A stretch of 64,000 bases of DNA, from the NCBI RefSeq assembly GCF_006547065.1, contig NZ_CP041243.1, positions 1-64,000 on the forward strand. Direction: 5' to 3'. A model generated the notes under the pieces. That model was not told the DNA's origin, made no database searches, and was given only the letters and a program-made list of their open reading frames with translations. Positions 56,833 to 64,000 of this stretch are shown here, piece by piece. The stretch's first letter is position 1. The number at the start of each line of letters is the position of its first letter. This DNA comes from Brevundimonas sp. M20. GTDB taxonomy: Bacteria > Pseudomonadota > Alphaproteobacteria > Caulobacterales > Caulobacteraceae. Both the position numbers and the translations under genes were made by a program.

Positions 56833-57972
56833 ATGCCCATGAAATCGCCCATCGCCGTTCCCACCTCCGCGGTGGCCCGCAATGCCCTCGTGGCGCTCGC
56901 CGTCGTCGGCGTCGGCGCCGCCGTCTACTGGATGGCCGACATCCTGACGCCGCTGGCGATGGCGATCTTCCTTCTGATCATGATCGACGGGGTGAAGCGG
57001 ACCATCGAGAACCGCACCAGTCTGCCGGGGCATCTGGCGGGGACCGCGGCCCTCTTGCTGGTGGTCGTGGGTTTCTTCGCCTCGATCGCCTTCATAGTGA
57101 ACGGCGCCTACGGCTTCTTCACCGACGCCTCGGGCGTGTCGGCCAACATCGGCCCGCGCATCGACCAGATCCTGCGTGACGGTTCGGCCCTCGTCGGCGT
57201 CAGCAATCCGCCGACCACCACCGACCTGATCAACCAGATCGATGTGCGGGGGTATCTGATGACCATCGCCGGTCAGGCGCAGGGCGTGGTCACCGGCTCG
57301 ATCTTCGTCATGATCTACCTGGGCTTCCTGCTGGCCTCGCAGAGCGGCTTCCGGCGCAAGCTGGTCAACATGTTCCCGGACCGCACGGCCCGCGCCGAGG
57401 CTCTGGAGGTGTTTCAGCGGGTTCGCGGCGGGGTCGAGGGCTATCTGTGGGTCCAGACCGTCACCGGCGTCATGATCTGCGCCGCCGCCTGGGTCCTGAT
57501 GCGGGTGGTCGGGCTCCAGAACGCCGAGTTCTGGACCTTCGTCATCTTCATCGTCGGCTTCATTCCGGTGCTGGGCGGCGCCATCGCCGGTCTGGCACCG
57601 CCCCTGTTCGCCCTGGTCCAGTTCGAGAGCTACTGGCCGGCGGCGATCCTGCTGGGCGGCCTTCAGGCCATCCTCTTCATCAGCGGCAACTTCATCCAGC
57701 CGCGCATGCAGGGCGACAACCAGAACATCGATCCGGTCGTCGTGCTGCTGGCCCTGGCCTTCTGGGGCAAGGTCTGGGGCGTGGTCGGCATGTTCCTGTC
57801 CACCCCGCTGGCGGTGATGGCCATGGCGATCCTCGCGGAGTTCAAGGGCTCGCGCTGGATGGCGATCCTGCTCTCGGGCGATGGAGAGCCCTACGCGACG
57901 GACGAAAAGGCCGAGGCGACGCCAAAGCCCAAGCGTGGCCGCGTCAACCCGCCGCAGCCGAAGCCGGATTGA
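56833..57972 (+). CDS. AI-2E family transporter
   Basis: Inner-membrane protein of the AI-2 exporter (PerM/YdiK/TqsA) family, 379 aa with about eight helices. The C-terminal half has the family's pattern: [78 protein letters not shown]. Substrate unknown. A second in-frame ATG lies two codons downstream. The candidate sRNA begins about 50 bp after its stop. Confidence 0.92.
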   Translation: MPMKSPIAVPTSAVARNALVALAVVGVGAAVYWMADILTPLAMAIFLLIMIDGVKRTIENRTSLPGHLAGTAALLLVVVGFFASIAFIVNGAYGFFTDASGVSANIGPRIDQILRDGSALVGVSNPPTTTDLINQIDVRGYLMTIAGQAQGVVTGSIFVMIYLGFLLASQSGFRRKLVNMFPDRTARAEALEVFQRVRGGVEGYLWVQTVTGVMICAAAWVLMRVVGLQNAEFWTFVIFIVGFIPVLGGAIAGLAPPLFALVQFESYWPAAILLGGLQAILFISGNFIQPRMQGDNQNIDPVVVLLALAFWGKVWGVVGMFLSTPLAVMAMAILAEFKGSRWMAILLSGDGEPYATDEKAEATPKPKRGRVNPPQPKPD

Positions 57973-57987
57973 GCCACGCCGGCGCCC

Positions 57988-58015
57988 TTGATTGGCCACA
58001 ACCGGCTCCTATCTC
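57988..58015 (+). promoter_or_regulatory. Putative promoter of the C-rich candidate sRNA
   Basis: TTGATT (57988-57993) and TATCTC (58010-58015) are 16 bp apart and about 6-8 nt before the proposed RNA 5' end. Confidence 0.4.
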
Positions 58016-58019
58016 CTCA

Positions 58020-58145
58020 CTGTCGCCGCGGGCCCTCCCCTCCCCCCAAAGCCCGCGGTTGAAACGATCAGCGCCACCCTCCCCCCTCCTGGGCGCTGGT
58101 CCGAAAGCAGGCCGCCGAACGCAAGTTCGGCGGCCTTGTTCGTTT
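58020..58145 (+). ncRNA. Candidate sRNA with two C-rich (anti-Shine-Dalgarno) loops
   Basis: Three consecutive stem-loops in a gene-free gap. Hairpin 1 is CCGCGGGC/GCCCGCGG (58026-58033, 58051-58058) with loop CCTCCCCTCCCCCC. Hairpin 2 is CAGCGCC/GGCGCTG (58069-58075, 58092-58098) with loop ACCCTCCCCCCTCC. Hairpin 3 is an intrinsic terminator. Unpaired CCUCCC loops that bind ribosome sites are known in alphaproteobacterial sRNAs (for example the suhB/mmgR family and Caulobacter GsrN). Family identity is not established. Confidence 0.65.
58110..58145 (+). terminator. Intrinsic terminator of the candidate sRNA
   Basis: GGCCGCCGAAC (58110-58120) pairs perfectly with GTTCGGCGGCC (58125-58135) around GCAA, followed by TTGTTCGTTT. 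Confidence 0.82.
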
Positions 58146-58290
58146 CAGGCCGTCTCTCCGGCGGACGATGGGGTGCGGCTTTCGGGCCACAGGCCGCCGG
58201 TCACCGGCCGGCGCGAGGAACGGGACGCCGGTCTTGCGGATTGATGGTCCGCGGCGGGGGCCGAACCGTTTCTCAATCCGGAAGAGCCCT

Positions 58291-59130
58291 ATGAAATATC
58301 TTCTCCCCGCCGCCGCCCTGACCTTGCTGATGACCGGCGTCGCCGCTCCCGCCCTCGCCCAGTCCACCCCGGACTGGAGCGGCCCCTACATCGGGATTTA
58401 CGGCGGCGGGATCGACAACAAGGAACAGTCGGACGAGACCCTGATCTTCGACCGCGATCTGGACGGAACCTTCGGTGAGACCGTCACCACCGCGGGCGCC
58501 ACGGACGCCTTCGCGCCGGGCTTCTGCGGCGGCGGCGCGCTGACGTCCGAAGCGGCCGGCGGCTGCGACAGCGACAATACGGGCGTCGAGGGCTCTATCC
58601 GCGCGGGCTATGACTGGCAGTTCGGGTCGTTTGTCGCGGGCGTCGTGGCGGAATGGAGCGCCGTCAATCTCACCGACACCGTCACCGGCTTCAGCAGCAC
58701 CCCGGCCAACTACGTCTTCAGGCGCGAGCTGAATGACATGGCCGCCCTGCGCGCCCGTGTCGGCTTCGCCACCGGCCCGGCCCTGGTCTACATCACCGGC
58801 GGCGCGGCCTATGGCGGCATCGAGAACAGCTTCCGCACCACCAACACGGCCAACAGCTTCGTCGTCCAGGAAGACGAGGATGACGCTGACGGCTGGCAGG
58901 CAGGCGCCGGTCTGGAGTGGCGTCTGGCCCCGAATCTGTCGGTTACCGGCGAGTATCTCTACACCAGCCTGACCCCCGGCGATTACATCGTCCGCGCCGG
59001 CAACACCGGCACGACCCCGGTGACCAATCCGTTCATCCTGGCGCCGAACACGACCGGCACCGACATCACGCGCAGCAATGACGAGATGGAGCTGCACGCC
59101 TTCCGGATCGGTATGAACGTCCGCTTCTGA
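58291..59130 (+). CDS. Outer-membrane beta-barrel protein
   Basis: A 279-aa protein of the OmpA-like/OMP-b-brl barrel family. Signal peptide MKYLLPAAALTLLMTGVAAPALA cuts near 23. The barrel shows alternating segments: WSGPYIGIYGGG, GVEGSIRAGYDWQFGSFVAGVVAEWS, VYITGGAAYGGI, LEWRLAPNLSVTGEYLYTSL, and a final FRIGMNVRF with C-terminal Phe. The start at 58291 opens the signal peptide. Function unknown; it may be a target of the upstream sRNA, but no direct evidence exists. Confidence 0.88.
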   Translation: MKYLLPAAALTLLMTGVAAPALAQSTPDWSGPYIGIYGGGIDNKEQSDETLIFDRDLDGTFGETVTTAGATDAFAPGFCGGGALTSEAAGGCDSDNTGVEGSIRAGYDWQFGSFVAGVVAEWSAVNLTDTVTGFSSTPANYVFRRELNDMAALRARVGFATGPALVYITGGAAYGGIENSFRTTNTANSFVVQEDEDDADGWQAGAGLEWRLAPNLSVTGEYLYTSLTPGDYIVRAGNTGTTPVTNPFILAPNTTGTDITRSNDEMELHAFRIGMNVRF

Positions 59131-59158
59131 ACCGTCCGCTGACTGATCACTGATAACC

Positions 59159-59198
59159 GGCGCCGGCCTCCGAAAAGGGGCCGGCGCCGTCTCTTTTG
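59159..59198 (+). terminator. Intrinsic terminator after the outer-membrane protein gene
   Basis: GGCGCCGGCC (59159-59168) pairs with GGCCGGCGCC (59179-59188), then TCTCTTTT. It ends this transcript before the dehydrogenase gene. Confidence 0.82.
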
Positions 59199-59327
59199 GG
59201 GGTTCCCGCCGTCGCCGGGCTGGCCTAGTGACCCCGTCTGACGGGACGGCTTGCCCCTGTGCGCAACCGGCCTAGTCTGTGTCCATCACCGGCGGCCCGA
59301 CGGGGCCGCGCCATACGAGACTTCTCC

Positions 59328-62300
59328 ATGACCGGCGCCTCCGCCCCCACGCTCCCTCAGGCGATCACCCTGGAGGCGCTGGAGGCGAACTTCGCCGCCG
59401 CGAACGGTCATCCGCCGGGCGCCGCCGAAAAGTCCTATCTGGCCCAGGTTCTGGAAGACTACGCCGCCGATGAAACGCCGGAGCTGGACGGAGCGGACCT
59501 CGCCGCCCTGCTGGCCGCGGTCTGGAAGACGGTTCAGGAGCGCGACGTGGCCGACCCGGCGCGCATCAGCGTCGGTCCGCACACCGGCGCGCGCGGCGCG
59601 AACACCGGCTACGACGTTCTCAGCATCGTCCAGAACGACAAGCCCTTCCTGGTCGACAGCGTGATGGGTGAACTGGCCGAGGCCGGCGTCACCGTGCGCT
59701 CGATGTATCACCCGATCATCGAGACGCCGAAGGGTCGCATCTCGGTCATCCTCGTGGTCCTGGACGCCCTGCCGCAGGAGCGTCGAGACGTTCTGGGAGA
59801 GGCTCTGGCCCAGACCCTGGCGGACGTCCGCACGGCGGTGACCGCCCACGGCGCCATGAATGAGCTGATCGGTAAGTCGATCGCCCATCTGGAAGCCTCG
59901 CCCCCCGGCGTCGATCCCGAGGTTCTGGCCGAGAACCTGGCCTTCCTGCGCTGGCTGGCGGCCGACCATTTCGTCTTCCTGGGCGCCCGCGACTATGACT
60001 ATCCCCGCGACGACGCCGGCGGCTACGAGGCCGAGGCGCCCCTCTCCCAGTCGGGCGAGGGTCTGGGCGTTCTGGCCGACCCGGAGCGCACTGTCCTGCG
60101 CCGCGCGTCGGAGCCGGCGGTTCTGACCCGGCAGATGAAGCGTCAGCTGGACCTGTCCGAGCCGGTGACCGTGGCCAAGGCCAATGTCCGCTCGCGCGTC
60201 CATCGCCGCTCCTACATGGATTACGTCGGGGTGAAGCGCTACGGCGCCGACGGCCGCCCGTCCGGCGAGACCCGCTTCGTCGGCCTGTTCACCGCCGAGG
60301 CCTATGACAAGGCCGCGTCGGAGGTGCCGCTGATCCGCCGCAAGGTCGCCAACGCACTCGCCCGCGCGGGCAAGCTGGAAGGCACCCACAGCTACAAGCG
60401 GCTGAAAAACATCCTCGACAACTATCCCCGGGATGAACTCTTCCAGGTCACCGAGGACGAACTGCTCGATATCGCGCTGGGCATCCTGCACCTGCATGAC
60501 CGCCCGCGGATCAAGACCTTCACCCGCAAGGATCCGTTCGACCGCTTCGTCTCGATCCTCGCCTTCATCCCGCGTGAGCGTTTCGACGCCTCGGTCCGTG
60601 AACGGATCGGCGCCATTCTCGCCCGCGCCTGGGGCGGTCGGATCTCGGCCTGGTATCCGCAGCTGTCGGATCAGCCCCTGGTCCGAATCCACTACATCAT
60701 CGGCGTGACGCCGGGCGATCATCCGTGCCCGGATCAGGTTGCGCTGGACGCCGAGGTGGCCGAGGCCGGCCGCAGCTGGATCGACCGTTTCGAGAGCGCC
60801 CTGCGCGCCGCCGATGTCGATGAAGTCTCGGTCGGACCGGTCAGCGCCCGTTGGGCCGACGCCTTCGGCGCGGCCTACCGCGACCGCTATGACGCCGCCG
60901 AGGCGGTGCGCGACTATCGGGCCATCGACACTCTGAACGCGACCGGCGAGGTCGGTGAGGGCGAACCGGTGGCCGTGCGCGCCTTCCGCACGGATCGCGA
61001 CGGCTCGCTGAACTTCCGCTTCAAGCTGTACCGCCGGGGCTCGGCCGTACCGCTGTCCGATGTTCTGCCGATCCTGGCCGACATGGGGCTGAAGACGCTT
61101 GAGGAATGGGGCTACGCCCTGAAACCCGCCGGCGGTCCGGAAATCCATGTCCACGAATTCCTGATGGAGGACCCGCGCGGCGGCGATCTGGACTTCGCCA
61201 CCGTCCGCGATCCGTTCGAGGCGGCCTTCGTCGCCGTCTGGAACGGCCGCACGGAAAGCGACGGCTTCAACCGTCTGGTGCTGGAGCTCGGCGTGAACTG
61301 GCGCGAGGCGGCGCTGATCCGCACCCTCGCCCGCTATCGCCAGCAAACGGGTCTGGACCCGTCCCAGGCGGTTCAGGAAGAGGCCCTGCGCGACTATCCC
61401 GCCGTGGCCCGCGCCATCCTGGCCCTGTTCGACGCCAAATTCAGCCCGGACATCGACGGCGACGTCGCCGAGCGCGAGAGCGTGGTCGCCGATCTGGCCG
61501 GCCACATCAACGACCTGCTGCAGGATGTGAAGAGCCTCGACCACGACAAGGCCCTGCGCCGTCTGTCGCTGCTGGTTCAGGCGATCAAACGCACCAACTA
61601 TTATCAGGTCGGGGCCGACGGTCAGCCCAAGCCCTACATCTCGATCAAGATCGCCTCGCGCGAGCTGGTCGACCTGCCCCTGCCCAAGCCCTTCCGCGAA
61701 ATCTTCGTCTGGGCGCCCTATATCGAGGGCGTGCACCTGCGCTTCGGTCCGGTCGCCCGGGGCGGTCTGCGCTGGTCGGATCGCCGCGATGACTTCCGCA
61801 CCGAGGTTCTGGGTCTGGTGAAGGCCCAGCAGGTCAAGAACGCCGTCATCGTACCGGTCGGCTCCAAGGGCGGCTTCTTCCCGAAGAAGCTGGCTGACAT
61901 CGTCCGCGCGGGCGGCGACCGCGATGCCCAGCAGGCCGAGGCTATTCGCGCCTACAAGACCTTCCTGTCGGGCCTGCTCGATGTGACCGACAACATCGCC
62001 CGTGACGGGTCGGTGGTCCCGCCCGTCGCCGTGACGCGCTGGGAGGGCGACGATCCCTATCTGGTCGTGGCCGCCGACAAGGGCACCGCGACCTTCTCGG
62101 ACATCGCCAACGGCGTGTCGGCCTCCTACGGATTCTGGCTGGATGACGCCTTCGCATCGGGCGGCTCGGTCGGCTACGACCACAAGGTCATGGGCATCAC
62201 CGCCCGCGGCGCCTGGGAGGCCGTGAAGCGGCACTTCCGCGAGGAGGGCAAGGACATCCAGTCCGAGCCCTTCACAGTCGTCGGCGTCGGCGACATGTCG

Positions 62301-64000
62301 GGCGACGTGTTCGGCAACGGAATGCTGCTGTCGAAGCAGATCAGGCTGGTCGCCGCCTTCGACCACCGCGACATCTTCATCGACCCGAACCCGGACCCCG
62401 CCTCGTCGTGGGTCGAGCGGGAGCGGATGTTCAAACTGCCGCGCTCGTCCTGGCAGGACTACGACACGTCGAAGATTTCGGCAGGCGGCGGGGTCTTCTC
62501 GCGTTCGGCCAAGTCGATCCAGCTCAGCCCCGAGATCAAGGCCGCGCTGGACATCCAGGACGACGTTCTGGACCCGGCGGCCCTGATGAAGGCCATCCTC
62601 AAAGCTCCGGCCGAGCTGCTCTACTTCGGCGGCATCGGCACCTACATCAAGGCGCCGAACGAGACGGACGCCCAGGTCGGGGACAAGGCCAATGACGCCA
62701 TCCGCATCGACGGCGCCGAGGTTCGCGCCAGGGTCATCGGCGAAGGCGCCAACCTGGGCCTGACCCAGGCGGGCCGTATCGCCTTCGCCCGCAGCGGCGG
62801 TCGCATCAACACCGACGCCATCGACAACTCGGCGGGCGTCGACAGCTCCGACCACGAGGTCAACATCAAGATCCTCACCGGGGCGGCCATCGCCTCGGGC
62901 GCGCTGAAACAGGAAGACCGCAACGCCCTGCTGGCCTCGATGACCGAGGAGGTCGGCCTCAAGGTTCTGGTCCATAACTACGACCAGACCCTCGCGCTGA
63001 CCCTGCAACAGGCCGAAGGCGCGGCCGCGCTGGATTCCCAGCAGCGCTTCATGCAGTGGCTGGGCGGCAAGGGTAAGCTGGACCGCAAGGTCGAGGGCCT
63101 TCCGGACGACCAGCGTCTGGCCGAGATGAAGGCGTCGGGCACGCCGCTGACCCGGCCGGAACTGGCGGTCCTGACCGCCTACTCCAAGCTGGAGTTGTTT
63201 GACGAGATCGTGACCACCACGGCGCCGGACGACGCCTTCTTCAAACAGACGCTGGTGCGCTACTTCCCCGGTCCGCTGGCGAAGTTCGAGGCCGACATGC
63301 AGCGCCACCGGCTGAAGCGCGAGATCATCTCGACCATCCTGTCGAACGAGATCGTCAACATGTGCGGCGCGACCTTCCCGGAACGTCTGCGCCTGTCGGC
63401 ACAGTGCGACACCGGCGCCATGGTCATCGCCTTCGAGGCGGCCCGCCAGATCTTCCGCCTCGACGAGGCGTGGGACGCGGTTTCGGCGCTGGACGGCAAG
63501 ATCCCGGCCGAGGCCCAGACGGCGCTCTATACGGAAATCTCGACGGTGCTGCGCCGCCAGACCTTCTGGCTGGCCCGCCGGGCGGCCCGTGACGGCGCGA
63601 CCGTGGACGGACTGATCGCGGCCTACCGTTCGGCCGCCGACGCCCTCCGCGCCGCCGGCGGCGCGGTCCTCAGCCGCTTCGAGGAAGGCCGTCTGGAAGC
63701 CCGTGTCCAGAAATTCGTCGGCCTCGGCGCGTCGGAAGAGATGGCCCGCGACTTCGCCATGCTGCGTCCTCTGGTCGCCACCGCCGACATCGGCGATCTG
63801 GCGCGTGAGGCGGGCTGGCCGGAACCGGCCATGGCCATGCTCTACCACCAGGTCGGCGCGGCCTTCGACTTCGACCGCCTGCGCGCGGCGGCGGGCGCCG
63901 TGCCGTCCGTGGATCATTTCGACCGTCTGGCCGTGCGCCGCATGATCGAGGATCTGATGGGTGAGCAGATGATCCTGACCCGCGCGGTGGCCAAGGCTTC
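59328..64000 (+). CDS. gdhZ: NAD-specific glutamate dehydrogenase, large type (C-terminus cut by window edge)
   Basis: Catabolic glutamate dehydrogenase of the about 180-kDa class; 1,557 codons are present and the stop is beyond the edge (the family is about 1,600 aa). It starts MTGASAPTLPQ at 59328. An N-terminal regulatory region with ACT-like parts (NDKPFLVDSVMGELAEAGVTVRSMYHP) precedes the catalytic core, with catalytic-type VPVGSKGGFFPKK and GGLRWSDRRDDFRTEV, and the NAD-binding VVGVGDMSGDVFGNG. The Caulobacter enzyme GdhZ also influences FtsZ; the name is by orthology inference. Confidence 0.95.
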   Translation, partial: MTGASAPTLPQAITLEALEANFAAANGHPPGAAEKSYLAQVLEDYAADETPELDGADLAALLAAVWKTVQERDVADPARISVGPHTGARGANTGYDVLSIVQNDKPFLVDSVMGELAEAGVTVRSMYHPIIETPKGRISVILVVLDALPQERRDVLGEALAQTLADVRTAVTAHGAMNELIGKSIAHLEASPPGVDPEVLAENLAFLRWLAADHFVFLGARDYDYPRDDAGGYEAEAPLSQSGEGLGVLADPERTVLRRASEPAVLTRQMKRQLDLSEPVTVAKANVRSRVHRRSYMDYVGVKRYGADGRPSGETRFVGLFTAEAYDKAASEVPLIRRKVANALARAGKLEGTHSYKRLKNILDNYPRDELFQVTEDELLDIALGILHLHDRPRIKTFTRKDPFDRFVSILAFIPRERFDASVRERIGAILARAWGGRISAWYPQLSDQPLVRIHYIIGVTPGDHPCPDQVALDAEVAEAGRSWIDRFESALRAADVDEVSVGPVSARWADAFGAAYRDRYDAAEAVRDYRAIDTLNATGEVGEGEPVAVRAFRTDRDGSLNFRFKLYRRGSAVPLSDVLPILADMGLKTLEEWGYALKPAGGPEIHVHEFLMEDPRGGDLDFATVRDPFEAAFVAVWNGRTESDGFNRLVLELGVNWREAALIRTLARYRQQTGLDPSQAVQEEALRDYPAVARAILALFDAKFSPDIDGDVAERESVVADLAGHINDLLQDVKSLDHDKALRRLSLLVQAIKRTNYYQVGADGQPKPYISIKIASRELVDLPLPKPFREIFVWAPYIEGVHLRFGPVARGGLRWSDRRDDFRTEVLGLVKAQQVKNAVIVPVGSKGGFFPKKLADIVRAGGDRDAQQAEAIRAYKTFLSGLLDVTDNIARDGSVVPPVAVTRWEGDDPYLVVAADKGTATFSDIANGVSASYGFWLDDAFASGGSVGYDHKVMGITARGAWEAVKRHFREEGKDIQSEPFTVVGVGDMSGDVFGNGMLLSKQIRLVAAFDHRDIFIDPNPDPASSWVERERMFKLPRSSWQDYDTSKISAGGGVFSRSAKSIQLSPEIKAALDIQDDVLDPAALMKAILKAPAELLYFGGIGTYIKAPNETDAQVGDKANDAIRIDGAEVRARVIGEGANLGLTQAGRIAFARSGGRINTDAIDNSAGVDSSDHEVNIKILTGAAIASGALKQEDRNALLASMTEEVGLKVLVHNYDQTLALTLQQAEGAAALDSQQRFMQWLGGKGKLDRKVEGLPDDQRLAEMKASGTPLTRPELAVLTAYSKLELFDEIVTTTAPDDAFFKQTLVRYFPGPLAKFEADMQRHRLKREIISTILSNEIVNMCGATFPERLRLSAQCDTGAMVIAFEAARQIFRLDEAWDAVSALDGKIPAEAQTALYTEISTVLRRQTFWLARRAARDGATVDGLIAAYRSAADALRAAGGAVLSRFEEGRLEARVQKFVGLGASEEMARDFAMLRPLVATADIGDLAREAGWPEPAMAMLYHQVGAAFDFDRLRAAAGAVPSVDHFDRLAVRRMIEDLMGEQMILTRAVAKA

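Noticed and set aside
59286..63917. A 1,543-codon open frame antisense to the glutamate dehydrogenase gene
   Set aside because: Such long antisense frames arise from GC-rich codon bias; its predicted protein is an Arg/Gly/Asp/Val-rich string without domains, while the plus-strand frame is a clear known enzyme.

Overview
This window is core chromosome of a high-GC alphaproteobacterium of the family Caulobacteraceae, most probably Brevundimonas or a close relative. The evidence is the G/C-ending codon use, the Caulobacter-type gene order (ntrZ, DUF3576, leuS, lptE, holA, parBA, rsmG, mnmG, mnmE, rho, hem genes, then ppsR, maf, aroE, coaE, dnaQ, secB), a CtrA-type site, four parS sites and an NAD-glutamate dehydrogenase of about 1,600 residues. 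No prophage, insertion sequence, CRISPR array, rRNA or complete tRNA was recognised.

Layout. At 1-2.7 kb lies mutS on the minus strand, running off the left edge. At 2.8-4.9 kb a cobalamin riboswitch precedes a TonB-dependent B12 receptor. At 4.9-13 kb are a degenerate aldo/keto reductase, argG, two tandem paralogous secreted proteins, a LysE exporter, a lipoprotein, a prolyl-tRNA editing protein and purH. At 13-16 kb a PadR regulator and a ferric-chelate reductase form an operon divergent from a hydrolase across a sharp palindromic operator. At 16-25 kb are rpe-heparinase, a protein-quality cluster (cnoX, LON-domain protein, Trm112), a ubiquinone hydroxylase, ftsK and lolA. At 25-31 kb are xth, a LysR/MFS pair, a CenR-like regulator, yggS/thiE and ntrZ. 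At 31-36 kb are DUF3576, leuS, lptE and holA.

At 36-48 kb lies the origin-proximal segregation and RNA-modification block (parB, parA, rsmG, mnmG, mnmE, rho, hemJ, hemH, hemE). Four parS sites lie between 38.5 and 43.5 kb. The 522-bp hemE-ppsR gap is the expected position of the replication origin in Caulobacter and Rickettsia. It carries a perfect TTAA-N7-TTAA CtrA site, GANTC methylation sites and inverted repeats. Gene orientation mostly diverges from this gap. At 49-64 kb, right of the origin, are ppsR, maf, aroE, coaE, dnaQ, secB, a Tim44-like protein, mltA, a HerA-like ATPase, an AI-2E family transporter, an outer-membrane protein and the NAD-glutamate dehydrogenase, cut by the right edge.

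The most unusual material is non-coding: a candidate sRNA with two C-rich (anti-Shine-Dalgarno) hairpin loops at about 58.0-58.15 kb; a family of paired inverted elements at 13.1, 42.6 and 45.7 kb; a 40-nt palindromic repeat at 13.0, 20.4 and 25.6 kb with a decayed copy at 52.6 kb; a second repeat pair flanking lolA; and a large inverted repeat before ftsK. All calls come from reading the sequence; no database or folding program was run.
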